A DNA stretch of 64,000 nt from Warburgia ugandensis (Eukaryota > Streptophyta > Magnoliopsida > Canellales > Canellaceae), in contig CP141133.1 of NCBI GenBank assembly GCA_035236585.1, forward strand, positions 43,913,729 through 43,977,728, in the 5' to 3' direction. Numbering within the stretch: the first letter of the stretch is position 1; every line of letters begins with the position of its first letter. The translations under genes were made by a program, and so were the position numbers. Positions 1 through 12,000 of this stretch are shown here, piece by piece. The notes under the pieces are model-generated. The model saw only the letters and a list, made by a program, of their open reading frames with translations, did no database searches and was not told the DNA's origin.

Positions 1-1088
1 TTTTAATAGGCATAAACCTAGAGGATGCTATGCTAGAGGAGTTATGAGGGTTTGGCCACCCGGTTCTTGAAATTTGATGATTTGATGATACCTTGCCCTA
101 TGAGAGGCTAAAAGTCGAGTGGGGCAATTATGGGAAAGCCGCCACTGTGTAAGTCCTGTCTCCCAAATATGGGCAATGACATAATATTTTCCACCATGGT
201 ATCAGTGGTGAATAGGGCAGTTATCCGAGCGTGCTAGTATGGATCAGACTGCAGCATGGTAGCCTTTTAATTATTTTGCACTATGATGCATATGAGAGTA
301 GGAATAGTGAAATGCCTTATGTTTTAGCACAATGAAATGCTAGGTAATTGTATATTACCAATGAAAATTTCTAGTGTAGGATTAGCTGAAATATTAAATT
401 CTCTTAATGGAAAGAATTGATCAGCTTAGTTGGGAATGATATTTGACTACTTTCATAAATTTAACTAATTTACCCATGTATAGTATGTACATATATGGAT
501 GTACATATATTACAAAGTAAAGAGTAGAGACATGAATATGTTTAGGGATAATGGAATTATGAAGTATTAGAATTATATTGTCAGTTGTTATGCTTCTTGA
601 ATCCCCTACCAAGCATTGCTTGCTGAGATATTGTAAATGGTGTAATATCTCAGATACAGGGAAGGAGAGTTAGGAGCTCAAGATGATAGAAGACTTGAAG
701 AGAATAATCTACAAGGTATACCCCTTGAAGACATGTGTTTTGCTTTGTTTGAGAGTATTGTATTGCAATGAGAGTTTCATTGTATGGTGAGCTTTGTGTT
801 TTGGATTATGTAATTTGGACAAGTATTGTAATGGATTTGGCTGTACTGTGAACCACTGGATGGATTCTGGAATTTAATAAAAGTATATTCCTTCAACGGA
901 ATTTTATCTTGTACAAAGTTCTACTTATGTTATGTATGAAGTGGTGACTTGGGTTTTACAAAATAAGTTCTAAAGAAAAGAATTTTCACTACTTTATTGT
1001 GCAAAAAAAAATTAAAAAAATTTACTATTAAGGGCCCTGCCTTTCAAAATATATTACAAAATGTGTTACAAAAACCGAAGTCGTCACA
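1..1088 (+). repeat. 3' part of a Tekay/Del-type LTR, cut by the window edge
   Basis: This stretch matches the last kilobase of the LTRs ending at 25260, 34546 and 38731. The shared blocks run in the same order: the opening line, the 'gagttatgagggtttggcc' block, the stem-loop near 623-653, an AATAAA-type signal and the end GTCGTCACA at 1080-1088. No primer site follows the terminal CA, so it is the right end of a 3' LTR or of a solo LTR whose left part lies outside the window. By eye it is closer to the old solo LTR ending at 38731 than to the young element. Confidence 0.85.
623..653 (+). other. Conserved LTR stem-loop, copy 1
   Basis: Perfect 10-bp arms CTGAGATATT (623-632) and AATATCTCAG (644-653) enclose an 11-nt loop. 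The same hairpin sits at the same place in other Tekay-type LTRs of the window, about 400 bases before the LTR end. A role in RNA folding near the polyadenylation region is inference only. Confidence 0.6.
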
Positions 1089-3344
1089 AGAACTCTACTA
1101 GCAACTATAAGTCTCGTGGATATGGATTTCATCAATGTTTTGGGTAGTCACTCCTCAAGCATCCTAAGTTTTGGATTGCTCAGCAGGTCCACTATGTGAG
1201 TGTGTCGTATGTCCTGGAGACCCTATCCTAGGAGGTGTAGAGTGCCACTGACCTCTGAGATGAGATAGATACTAGCCCTGAGATGCATGAGTAGTAGGAA
1301 TAGATTCTCCTGCAGGAGTGCTCTGAGTGGCAGCTGGGTAGGCTCCACGAAGTCTAGTGAGGAAGACTATGAGGCTACAGAAGTCCCTTGGGGTAATGGT
1401 AGGGCCCCATGAGCATAGGTGTATATGTGTTGTTAGTACGCTTGCTATGCCGGTCATTTCTCAAGAGTTCAAACCTTGTCCGTCGTGGTAAGACTGCTTA
1501 CCACTATATTATCCTTGGTGCTTGGACAATATGCCACTGTGATATGGAGTAATTAGTTTTGGATGACAATGTGGGTTTGAATTTAGCATTATTGACTAAG
1601 CATTAACCACCTCAATTTTTACTCTTGGATATTATCGAGCATACTGGATTGATTGACTTATCGTATCTTTTGGATATTGCACAAGACTTGAATTACTAGT
1701 TTTTCCTCATGGATTTTTGCCTCACATGTTGTGAGACTAGATTTTCACAATTATGGTTTTCATTTTGATTTGTTGTGAAAAGATTATTATGCATACTAAT
1801 TGATTATTTTTCTTGTGAGACCATGAACATCATTTGGTCTTGCTAGATTGAAGATTTATTCAGCATTGGTATGCTGATGATTAGACTTTGAGCATATAGT
1901 ATACTATTTGACTTTATTAACAACTATTTTATCTTTTATCTACACCATGCTTTACTGCTTATTCCTAACTAATTGTTTTACACCATTACAATTATAATAC
2001 ATATTAATTTTTCCAAACCAATGGTTTCACCGTGGTTAGCTTACTAAGGGTTTGATTAATTCAGCATTATGATTGATTCTACATGATCATTTATTGAATT
2101 ATACATGCATTTGAAAATGCATTGTGTTAATGACAGAGAATATGTTAGATGACTATCTTTAGACATGATAATCAGAATGCTAGATACCTCAGTCTTAGTA
2201 AGTTAACTCAACTATCTAATAACAAACAATTTAGACATTTGTAATGATATCATGAATTATCATGCATGGTGAACGATCTTGAAGAACTGTATGTTACGAA
2301 GGGAAATTGGGAATGCTTATGTGTTTATTCATGGAAAATGATCTTAGTACAATTAAACATTCATGAAATGATAAAATCTTTAAATGCTTAAATCCTCAGG
2401 AAAGGATAAGGCAATGATATTTTTTAAAATCATGAAAGTCTTATGAATAGTCAACAATATTGATTTGTACATGTAAATTGATTTCATGGATGTACAATTT
2501 GGGAACTTTTAATTTCAACATGAGCACTTAATTTGAAAGATCATGAGATGATAAATTATCAATATACATTGATTTTGTAAATCATGAATTGTATTCCAAA
2601 ATAGAGACTTTTTCCACCTACACAAGTGCAAGCTTGCTAAGACATTGTAAATTGTTTTACAATGTCTTAAACTTGAAGAATTAGCATGGAAATATTTAGA
2701 AGTCTATCATCAAATGTGGAAGAAAACATGGAGTTTGAAATTTCAGGAGATTGTGATTTTCAACATCTAAAGGGTTAGCCTTGTTACTTGAGATTTAATT
2801 TATGAATTATCAAAGAATGTGAATGTATATTAGTTTGATGTTGTGGATTTATTTCTATTTAGCGGAATTGGATTGTGATATGGTTGTGACTAGAGGTTCT
2901 ATAGTAATGATTAAGTTTTGTTATTCATTTTTTAAAACATGCAAACCTATTTATGTCTATCAAGTGCTCTACATACCTCCTTCAAATGTGCATTTCTTCA
3001 AAAAGCAAAGAAAACTCTACTGAAATTTTGGTAGAAATGAAACATTCATTTCACTATAAAATCCTTGCATTTGTGAAAGAAACAACGCTAGGGATTTTCA
3101 AAAACTCTTTTAAAAGAACAAAAACTTTCCTTTATTTTGTTCTAGAAAAGAATTTTAAACATGGGATAACATGAATTTTGAAATAGTTTTCAAAAAATAT
3201 TTTAAAAAACAATGTAGACCACTTTCACTTAAACCTAGAGTTATAAAATCACTCCCAACATTTTATGGTTGAGAGAGAGAGAGGATTCATATCTACATAT
3301 CAGGGAATTCCTTGTTATTTGTTTTTCAATCAAATTCTAAAATG
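1089..3344. other. Unassigned AT-rich stretch; possible retrotransposon debris
   Basis: I see no convincing gene. From 1089 to about 1520 the base composition is less AT-rich, and the minus strand has a 61-codon reading frame (1272-1457) whose downstream frame is rich in Pro, Ser and Thr. That resembles the linker of a gypsy gag, but there is no zinc knuckle or other diagnostic motif. From 1521 to 3344 the sequence is strongly AT-rich with only short chance reading frames and a small GA-rich run at 3271-3283. Confidence 0.4.
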
Positions 3345-4890
3345 TATTAGATGATGCTATTAGACTTAGGTTGTTGTTCCCTTTCTCATTGAAAGATATG
3401 GTTGAATCATGGTTAAATTCTTTAGAGGTCAATTCCATTGCCACATGGGACCAGTTGTTTGAAAAGTTCTTAAAAATGTTCTTCCCCATCCATAAAATTA
3501 ATGTCCTTCATATGGAGATTATTAATTTCTCACAAAAATATGATGAGAAATATTATGAATGCTGACAAAGGTGGAATGAGTTGCTATAAAAGTGTCCTCA
3601 CCATTGATCCAAAAAATTGAAGCAAGTTTAGTGCTTCTATGAGTCACTTACAGCTCAAAATAGACAAATGGTAGATGCAGCTAGTGGAGGGGTGCTAATG
3701 TTGAGAAATGAAACAAAGGCTTGGGAATTTTTTCAATCTTTACCCAATCTCATATGGGACTATTCCAATATGAGAGAGAGAGAAACAGAGAGACAGAGAG
3801 AAATACCAAGCCCACAAGAAAGAGGCCTGTATGAAATAGGAGTGACCTTAGATATGTCACATATGCTCATCTCCTTCGATGGAAGAATGACAAGGTGAAA
3901 AATATGTTCCAGACAATGACCACCTAAATTGATGTCTTCATGGCTGCCCAAGTATCCATGAAACCCCCACAGGAAGTTTGCTCAATTTGTTCCTGTTCAG
4001 TACATTTAACCCCAACCTGTCCATCCAATAGTGTATACATTGAACATTTTTTGCAACCAGCAAATGCTTTGAATGCATGTTGCAATCCTAACAATAATTC
4101 TTACTCTAAGACCTATAATCTAGGATGGGCTAAGCATCTTAATTTGTCATGGTATAAGAATAAATACCAGCGAGGTCCATCTATGGACCCCCTACACAAA
4201 ATATTCCTAGGACTTTAGTTCCCTAGCAGCCACTTGGTTTTCAATTCCCTCATCAATCTAAGAAACCAACCTTTGAGGAAACTATGTAGTTATTTATGGA
4301 AAAGACTTTAGAACACCAAGATGAAACTAGATAGGCCCTCAATGACAGTAGATAGAACAACAATGCTAATTCTCAAACTATTGCCAAATTGGAAATGCAA
4401 ATTGGCTAGTTGTTAATTGCTTTGAGTGATAGAGGAAAGGGATAAGTTCCTAATCAACTTACCATAAACCCCAAGGGGCAGTTTGAATTAGGTTCATGTT
4501 CACATATCAAAAGACCCCATTAGCAAGCAAAGTCTTTCACTACCCTTAGGAGGGGCTGTTAGGCTGATAACAAAGTCAGGAAGACTAAAGAAACTATAGA
4601 AGACAATGAACTAGCTACAAAATAAGAGAAAGAGAAAAGACAAAATATCCTACTACATTTAGGCCTGTAGTGGAGGCACCTTATGTTCCTAAACCCTAAT
4701 TCCCTCATTTACTAAACAAGACAAAAAAAAGAAACTAATTTCAATGAAATAATGGAGGTGTTCAAGCATGTACAAATAAATATTCCATTACTCAATGCTA
4801 TTAAAGACCTCCTTGCTGATGCTAAATTTCATAAAGGGCTTTGCACACAAAAGCACAAGCCCAATGTGAAAACAAAAACTTCCTCCTCGA
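3345..4890 (+). pseudogene. Decayed Athila-like gag
   Basis: The translation from 3345 carries the Athila gag core, including LFPFSLKD, a Trp-Leu-Asn-Ser segment and a TWDQL-x2-KFL-type stretch ending in Phe-Phe-Pro. Then come MVDAASGG (3668) and, from 3940 in another frame, a degenerate CSIC-type zinc-binding segment followed by a Tyr-Ser-x-Thr-Tyr-Asn-x-Gly-Trp motif known from Athila gag proteins. From 4219 to 4890 the gag C-terminal linker can be followed through several stops. The frame changes at least once, between about 3898 and 3940, and a GA-rich run (3773-3800) interrupts the middle. The N-terminal part is missing. Gag would form the virus-like particle; this copy cannot. Family assignment rests on recalled motifs, not on a search. 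Confidence 0.75.
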
Positions 4891-4894
4891 GTAG

Positions 4895-5344
4895 GTGAGT
4901 TCTTTATTTCAACACCAGACCCCTCATAAGTTTAAAGATCCAGGTTACCCTACTGTCTATTGTGTTATTGGAAACCATGTCATTAATAGGGCATTATTAG
5001 ATTTAGGGCTTGTTAACTTGTTGCCATTTTCTGTCTATGACCAACTAGGACTTGGTGACTTTAATCGAACTAAGACCACTTTACAATTAGTAGATCGATT
5101 AGTGAAGATTACATATGTTATGGTTGAGAATGCTCTAATGCAAGTGGACCAGCTTTACTTTTTAGTAGATTTCATTGTCCTGGATACCTATCTTGTGTTA
5201 GACCTTAGTAGTCAGATCCTACTCATTCTTGGATGTCCATTTTTGGCAATGTCCAATGGCATCATCAATTATAGAAATAGTATGATGAAATTATCCTTCG
5301 ACAATATGAATGTTAAGCTTAATGTTTTTAATGCTGATCATTAG
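4895..5344 (+). pseudogene. Athila-like aspartic protease segment
   Basis: This 149-codon open stretch carries the Athila protease pattern in order: KFKDPGYPT, IGNH, a DLG site (LLDLG, about residue 46), NLLPFSVY, QLGLG, a VDFIVLD strand and LGCPFLA. In this lineage the catalytic triplet is usually DLG, followed by Ala-Ser-Val-Asn. Here the residues after DLG are shortened to Leu-Val-Asn, so a small loss next to the active site is likely. The frame stays open after gag has broken, but it is still only part of a former polyprotein. It lies about 680 bp downstream of the recognisable gag end and about 350 bp upstream of RT. Confidence 0.8.
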
Positions 5345-5689
5345 TATCTAGATCTAGATGATTCCTTTGTAGTAAATTTAATTGAAGGTCTAATTTAAGA
5401 TGCCAATACACCATCGACTATCTTAGAGCCACTCGAGGCACATCTAGAGAACATTAACTATGACTATGGTATAGACAAATCCATTGAAGAGGTAAATAGT
5501 ATTTTAAATGCTGAACCTATATTGGATACCACCAAATGGAGACCTCTGGTGGAACCTCTTCCTCCAAATTTTGTCCGAGTACCATTAGTAGAAAAACCAC
5601 CTACCTTGATCTTAAGCCATTACCTAAAAATCTAAAATATTTTTACTTAGGATGAGATGAAACCCTTCTTGTAATCATAGCCATATATC

Positions 5690-6500
5690 TAGTTAAAGAA
5701 CATGAAGGTAAGCTACTTAATGTTCTCAGGGAATATAAGACAACTTTAGGGTGGACCATAGCAGACATCAAAGAGATTAACCCTATTGTGTGTATGCATA
5801 AAATTCACCTAGAAGAAAATGCTCAACCATCTAAGGAAACACATAGGAAACTAAATCCTAACATGAAAGAGGTAGTGAGAGATGAAGTGCTTAAACTCCT
5901 GGATATTGGTGTCATCTATCCTATATTTGATAGCACTTAGGTCAAAGTAGTTCAAGTTATCCCCAAGAACTTAGGAGTCATGATAATTCAAAATGAGGAT
6001 AATGGGTTAGAGCACACTTGCATGACCACCAGGTGGAGAGTTTGTACAATTTACCAAAAGATGAACTTGGTCACAAGGAAAGACCACTTTCCTCTTCCCT
6101 TCATGCACCAAATGCTAGAAAGGTTAGCTGGTCATATTTATTACTACTTTCTTGCTGGTTAGTTTGCCTATAACCAAATTGCCATAGCATCTAAGAACCA
6201 GGAGATGGCCACTTTCACCTACCCTTTTGGGACCTTAGCCTACCATTGTATGCCTTTGAACTTTTTAAGGTTACAATTACTTTTCAAAGGTGTATGTTGA
6301 GTATATTTTCTGATATCATGGAGAGGTTTTTGGAAGTGTTTATAGGTGATTTTTAGTGTTTTGTTCTTCATTTGATGAATGCCTACACCATTTAAAAATT
6401 GTTTTTGCTAGGTTTCTTGAAAAGAATTTAGTGTTACATTAGGAAAAATGTCATTTCATGGTACAAAATGACATTGTTTTAGGCCACATCATATCACGCA
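5690..6500 (+). pseudogene. Athila-like reverse transcriptase, broken
   Basis: The translation follows the Athila RT: a TTLGWTIADIK entry, HKIHLEE, EVLKLLDIGVIYPI, VIPKN, WRVC, RKDHFPLPFMHQMLERL, YNQIAIA and FTYPFGT-type stretches. There are in-frame stops at about 5938 and 6160, and the frame is lost after about 6260. At the active site (6342-6353) the sequence reads Ile-Gly-Asp-Phe instead of the usual x-Asp-Asp-Phe: GGT at 6345-6347 replaces the first catalytic Asp codon, and TAG follows at 6354. The domain would copy the RNA genome; this copy is dead by stops and by loss of a metal-binding Asp. Confidence 0.85.
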
Positions 6501-7130
6501 ATGGTTTAGGAGTAGAGAAAGCCAAAGTGGATTTTTATCTCTAACCTTCTTCCTCCAAGGACAATGAAAGAAATTCTCTCTTTTGTTGGGTCATGCTGGA
6601 TTTTATGGACAATTCATAACAGACTTTATTAAAATTGCTAAGCTCCTATGTAATTTATTTACAAAAGGAGGCAACTTTTGACTTTGATGAAAATTGTTAA
6701 AAAGCATTTGAGTGCTTGAAGGCTGAACTCACTTTTGCGCTTGTAACTCGAACACCAAATTGGAGTGCACCATTCGAAATAATGCGTGATACTTCAGATT
6801 ATGCAATTAGAGCTGTGTTGGGTAGGGTATTAAAAACTTCCCTATGTAATACTCTATGCTAGTAAGACACGCATTGATGCCCAAATCAACTATTCTATTA
6901 TAGAAAAAGAGTTACTCACAGTTGTATTTTCCCTATATAAGTTTGGGTCGTATCTATTAGGATTTAAGGTCATTGTCTATTTAGACCATGCAGTGTTAAA
7001 TACCTTCTTTTTGGGTGAAGCTAGGTTGATCCAATAGATCTTATTGCTATAGGAGTTTGGTTTAGAAATTTAGGATAAAAAGGGTTTCTTAAATGTTGTA
7101 GTAGATCACTTATCCAGATTAGTTGTGGAG
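6501..7130 (+). pseudogene. Athila-like RT connection and RNase H, broken
   Basis: After the RT palm the frame continues as the connection (a FDFDENC segment near 6675), followed by an RNase H with several stops and frame changes. Recognisable parts are APFEIM near 6765, an Asp-x-Ser-Asp-Tyr segment where the first catalytic Asp is expected, NYSIIEKELL-TVVFSLYKF (6885-6945), a VYLDHAVL strand near 6975, and VVDHLSRL near 7100. Its job would be removal of the RNA template during cDNA synthesis. The equivalent region of the second Athila-like copy is at 10441-11170 and is better preserved. Confidence 0.75.
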
Positions 7131-8262
7131 CCTACTAGCGAGAATATGCCTATAACATAAGCTTTTTCAAATGAACAATTGTTGCACATTTCTCAGGTTC
7201 CTTGGTATGTAGATATGTTAATTATCTTATTACAAGTCAAATGCCTCATCATTAGACATAGGAAAATAGAAAAAGATTCATTGCTAAGGTTAAACACTTT
7301 ACTTGGGATGATCCATATTTGTTTAATTACTGTTCTGATTAAGTCATTTGGAGATGTGTACCAGATAGTAACATCATAGAGTCATTTTTCTTTTGTCATG
7401 ACCATGCATGTGGGGACCATTTTATTTCTATAAAGATAGCTCCAAAGATTTTACAGTGTGGTTTTTAGTGGTCCACCATTTTCAGGAACTCACATGCTTA
7501 CTGCATAACATGTGCTATAGCCAACAACTAAGGAACATAAGAGAAAGAACTATGGTGCTCTTGAATCTTGTTTTGATCATTGAACTATTTGATGTTTAAG
7601 AAATTGATTTTATGGGACCTTTTTCAAACCCTTTTTGTTAATTGTACATCCTTGTGGGAACAGACTATGTGTCCAAGCGGGTAGAAGCATACTATGTAAA
7701 ATCAATGACAACAAGGTGGTGGTCATGCTCTTAAGAGAAAATGTATTTTCACACTTTGGTACACCTAGGGCCATTATTAGTGATGGGCGTAAACACTTTT
7801 GTAATAGAGCGTTTGAGAACATAATGAAAAAATATCATGTTACCCATAGAACTTATCATCCTCAGATGAATGGATAAGTAAAAGTGTCTAATATGAAGAT
7901 AAAGTTAATTTTGGAAAACATAGTCAATCTAAATAGGAAAGATTAGACTTGGAGGTTGAGTGACACTCTACGGGCATATCTAGCTACTTTTAAAACCCTT
8001 ATAGGCATGTCACCTTACGGCCTGGTTTTTGGAAAGGCCTACCACATCTGAGTACAACTTGAGCTTAAAGCATATTAGGCTATTAAAAAGCTCAATTTTG
8101 ACCAAGATACTACCGGGACCCAAAGGAAGCTCCAACTTAATGACTTAGATGAGCTTAGGAAAGATACATATGAGTCAACAAGCTATACGAAGACCACATG
8201 AAGAGTAATCATGATAGACACATACTGTGAAAGTCCTTTACCCAAAATAGAAGGTCCTTTTG
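7131..8262 (+). pseudogene. Athila-like integrase, broken
   Basis: The order matches an Athila integrase. A PWYVDML start near 7200 is followed by a Trp-Asp-Asp-Pro-Tyr-type region with frame changes. A His/Cys zinc-binding region (7390-7540) is barely readable. Next come DFMGPFSNPF near 7605 (first catalytic Asp), DYVSK near 7665, FGTPRAIISDG near 7760 (second Asp), HFCNRAFE and THRTYHPQMNG near 7845-7877. The usual Gln after the Asn-Gly is a stop at 7877-7879. The Glu region and C-terminus are frame-shifted and carry more stops. It would insert the cDNA into the genome; this copy cannot. Confidence 0.8.
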
Positions 8263-9470
8263 TATAATTCTATATTGCATCTATTCCCATGGAAACTTCA
8301 ATCTTGGTTGACTAGAACATACATAGTACGTACTATGTCCCCTCATGGGGCCTTTGACATAGAAAATGATGATGAGATTTCCAAAGTCAATGGGCAAAGG
8401 TTGATATCTTATTTAGAGTTGGTCAACCCTAAAGTAGATGAGATATTGTTAAAGGAACCTGTATACCAAGACCCACCTTAGCATGTCCCATGACACCTAT
8501 ATCGATCATAAAATTGCATCATTGTTAAAATTGCATTCATCATGGCATTGTATGTCTAGCTGAAAATGTAAAACTTAGCACTAACTAGGAGGCAACACAT
8601 GGTTTTTAGAGTCTCTCATTATTTTGCATTACCCATTTATCATATAGGAGTCCTTTGTTTTCAAATACTAGCGACAATGTTTAGTTTAGGTTGGGAGCTT
8701 TAGATATGCTTGAGATTTTGAGTTTTTCTTTAAAAAAAAAAGAATAAAACAAAGAGAGTTTTGCAAAGTTTTTAGGTCAAAGTTTCTTTACTATGATGAG
8801 AATTGGATTTTTAGAAGCTTAGTATTTCTCCTACTTTAACTTACTGATAGACATGCATATGGTTAATTCTATATTTTATTCAGGTCTTTAAGTGTTTTAT
8901 GAAAGTTATATCATGGAACACACTTACACAAAGTATAAAATCTAAAGAGACAGATGGCATGACTTAGAAACCCTGAGGAAATTAGTGGAGACCTATATAC
9001 CCAGTGAAGGTTAGAGACCATTTTTTCTAGGGGTTATAAATAATTTCGTACTTTCTTAAGCTTATATTACTTAGAAAGATCTCAGTATCCTTTAATTTGG
9101 TCAAATTACTAATAACCAACTAGGAGTATTAACCTTCTTCCCTAAACATTTGTTGAATTTGGTAGGCTTTAAGAAACTTAGGAAATGCTATAGGGCATCC
9201 TTATTTTTTCTCGGAGATATAAAGCCTACCCAATAATGTTTGCTACTAGTTAAACCCTTTGAGCTTTTTAGTAAGCCTTTTCTTTTCAAAACACCATTTA
9301 CCCTAACCCAAAGAAACCATATTAAGAATATCCATTACCTACCTTTCAAAATGAGTTGGAATGGTAGCAAAAGTGCAGAAGAAAGGACAAAAGTCAAAGA
9401 AGTTAAAAATTTCAAAAATACAAAGATAAGTGTTCTTTCTCAAAAGTACAAGGAGAAGGGTTTCCTTTAG
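8263..9470 (+). other. 3' untranslated region of the first Athila-like copy
   Basis: No coding potential is seen; the open frame at 8260-8481 is the residual integrase tail. Sequence blocks recur in the same order at 12001-12960 and 39290-40180: an 'aggaggcaac' block (8588 region), a 'gacaatgtttag' block near 8671 and 'agacatgcatatggttaatt' near 8851. Athila elements are known to have a long spacer between pol and the 3' LTR, sometimes with an env-like frame; no such frame is present here. Confidence 0.7.
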
Positions 9471-9905
9471 TATATCTCATGTTAGTTTAGCATTATTTGT
9501 ATATTTTTTTGTATCTTAGTTTAGTTTAGAAAGTTTCTAAGTTTAGTTTTAGGAAAGTTTCATTTGTTGCAAGTTTCCTTAGTTTAAGTTTCCTAGATTC
9601 ATTCATTCTAGTTTTGCACTAGTTTTTTTTATTGAATTCATGTTAGTTAGAAAAGTTTCTAATTCCATTGAAAATATTTATTTTTAGGGTTTCCTTTAGT
9701 TTAGTTTTAATTTTATTAATGTTTCCCATTCCATGTTACCTAAATTCCTAGTTTAATCGAAACCCTCTTTCTTTGACTAAGATAAGCAACTTAAGTAAGA
9801 TCCAATAATTTAAAAGTTCCTCAAGATTCCTTGTGGCATCGACCTCTCTCTTTTGTACAATTACTACTTTGATTCGTGCACTTGTAAGTAATTTTAAAGC
9901 TACCC
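9471..9905 (+). repeat. 3' remnant of an Athila-like LTR
   Basis: The stretch has the phrasing of the LTR 3' ends at 17533, 47130 and 48379: repeated 'agaaagtttctaa' and 'ttagtttag' blocks, 'gtggcatcgacctc' near 9836 and 'cgtgcacttgtaag' near 9876. The left two-thirds of the LTR are absent, and no primer site follows. It sits between the 3' UTR of copy 1 and the RT of copy 2, so it may be the shared LTR of two tandemly joined copies reduced by deletion. Confidence 0.65.
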
Positions 9906-9930
9906 CATCTTGTATCCAATTTCTAATAGC

Positions 9931-10440
9931 AATTGAGTTAGCCCAGTTCAAGTTGTACCTAAGAAATTAGGAATCACAATAATCTATAATGAGGATAGTG
10001 AACTAATCCCCACTTGCATGCCCACCAAGTGGAGAGTTTGTCAATTACTGAAAACTGAACTTGATCACGAGAAAATACCACTTTCTTCTTCCTTTTATTG
10101 ACCAAATGTTGGAAAGGTTAGGCCATAAATATTATTGTTTTCTTGATGGTTATTCTAGTTATAACCAAATCTCCATAGTGCCTAAAGACTAGGATAAGGC
10201 TACCTTCGGCTGCCCTTTTGGAACATTCACTTATCATCATATTCACTTTGCATTATGTAATGCTTTAGCTACTTTCCAAAGGTGTATGCTAAGCATTTAT
10301 TCTAATTGGTGGAGAGGTTCTTAGAAGTGTTCATGAATGATTTTTAATAATTATATCATCCTTTGATGAATGTTTGCACCACTTGAAATTAGTCCTTGTG
10401 GGTGTCAAGAGAAAAATCTTGTGCTAAATAGGGAAAAATA
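9931..10440 (+). pseudogene. Second Athila-like reverse transcriptase, broken
   Basis: The frame begins abruptly inside RT, without leader, gag or protease. Readable parts are a VQVVPKKLGITII-type entry near 9946, TKWRVC near 10027, a shifted RKDHFPLPF region near 10070, YNQISI near 10158 and CPFGTF near 10216. At the active site (10333-10344) it reads Met-Asn-Asp-Phe, with AAT at 10336-10338 in place of the first catalytic Asp codon, followed by stops. The 5' junction with the LTR remnant at 9905-9931 marks a deletion of several kilobases relative to a complete element. Confidence 0.8.
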
Positions 10441-11170
10441 TCATTTTATAATACAAAGTTGCATTGTTTTAGGACACATAATATCGCACAATGACATAGA
10501 GGTTGATAAATCCAAGGTAAATCTCATTTCTAATCTTTCCCCTCCTAGGACATTAAAGGAAATCCACTCATTTATAGGCCATGCTAGATTTTATAGAAGA
10601 TTCATCAATGACTTTAACAAAATTTCTAAGTCCCTATGTAATTTACTTATGAAGGAGGCAAATTTTGACTTTGATGAAAACTGTATGAAGGCATTTGAGC
10701 ACTTAAAGGCTGAACTCACTTCTACATTTATCATTTAATCACTAGATTGGAGTACACCATTTGAAATAATGTGTGATGCTTCAAATGGTGGGATATACAG
10801 TCATCATCAGAGAAAGAGTTGGGCAGTGTGCTAGTAAACACCCTTATGTGATATACTATGCTAGTAAGACCATTAATGATGCCAACCTTAATCATTCTAA
10901 TATGGAGAAAGAGTTGTTGGTTGTTGTATTTGCCTTGGACAAATTGAGATCTTATTTGCAAGGATCTAAATTCATCCTCTATTTGGACCATGTAGCATTG
11001 AAATACATTCTTTTTAAGAATGATGCTAAACAAGATTGATTCGATGGTTTATATAGCTACAAGGTTATGATATAGAGACTCAGGATATGAAAGGCTTTAA
11101 AAAATGTTGCAATAAACCATTTATCTAGGTTAATTATGGCATATACTAGTGAATATGTGACTATAATAGA
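10441..11170 (+). pseudogene. Second Athila-like RT thumb, connection and RNase H
   Basis: A 122-codon open stretch (10370-10738) covers the RT thumb and connection: VLGHIIS, ISNLSPPRTLKEIHSFIGHA, FYRRFI and FDFDENC. Another open stretch (10773-11039) covers RNase H: YYASKTI, NMEKELLVVVFALDKLRSYL and YLDHVALKY. The first RNase H Asp region (ATGTGTGATGC near 10770) is reached by a frame change, and a TAA at 10736-10738 separates the two parts. It is a remnant of one polyprotein with the RT before and the integrase after it. Confidence 0.8.
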
Positions 11171-12000
11171 ATTTTTTCTAGATGAACAACTTCTAAACAT
11201 TTCCCTGTTACCTTAGTACACTAATATTGTCAATTATCTTGTTACAAGTCAAATGCCTAATTACTAATCAAATCATGATATGAATAGATTTCTTACTAAG
11301 GTTAAGCACTTTTCATGGGATGATACATACTTATTTGAGTATTGTTTCAACTATCATTAGGAGATGTATACCAGATAGTGAGCATTAGCAAATCATTTAG
11401 TCCATTTCAGTGCAAGAAAGATAGTTGCGAAAATATTGCAGTGTGGTTTCTCTTGACCTACAATCTTTCGAGATTTAGATCTTACTACATAGCATGTGCA
11501 TGTTGTTAGTTGTTAGGGTGTATAAGAAAAAGAAACATGATGCCCCTGAACCCCATTCTAATTATTAAGCCTTTCGATGTTTGGGGCATCGACATTATGG
11601 GACCTTTTCCTAATTCATTTGGTTATCTTTACATCATTGAGGAGGTGGACTATGTTTCCAAATGGGTGGAATCCATAGCATGTAAGACCAATAACGACAA
11701 AGTGGTGGTCAAATTTTTTAAAGAGAAATTTTTTGCAAGCTTTGGTATTGCATATGCCTTTATTATAATGGGGGAACACACTTTTGTGATAGAGTATTTG
11801 AAAACTTGATGACAAATATAGTATTAACCATAGAATTTCTGCCCCATACCATCCTTAGACTAGTGAACATGTAAAAGTTTCAGATAGGAAAATAAAGTGA
11901 ATATTAAAAAAGACAGTTAATCCTAGTCAAAATGACTGGTCTTTAAATGGTGCATTATGGGCTTACCATACTACATTCAAAAACTCTATAATAATATTAT
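11171..12000 (+). pseudogene. Second Athila-like integrase, broken
   Basis: The zinc-binding half (about 11200-11520) is strongly decayed. The core is clearest at 11510-11809: MMPLNPIL, FDVWGIDIMGPFPNSFG (first catalytic Asp near 11590), VDYVSKWVES and NDKVVVKFFKEKFFASFG. The expected second-Asp segment reads Ile-Met-Gly-Glu-His instead of Ser-Asp-x-Gly-x-His, so the catalytic Asp is not visible. The tail up to about 12000 is out of frame. The integrase lacks at least one active-site residue besides its stops. Confidence 0.78.

Noticed and set aside
180..260. Possible tRNA-like sequence around the TGGTATCAGTGG motif
   Set aside because: Beyond about 12 bases there is no cloverleaf or further similarity to tRNA-iMet; kept only as a primer-site-like motif.
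1272..1457. Minus-strand frame as a gag gene
   Set aside because: Only composition (Pro, Ser, Thr) suggests gag; no zinc knuckle or core motif supports it, so it is listed only as unassigned.
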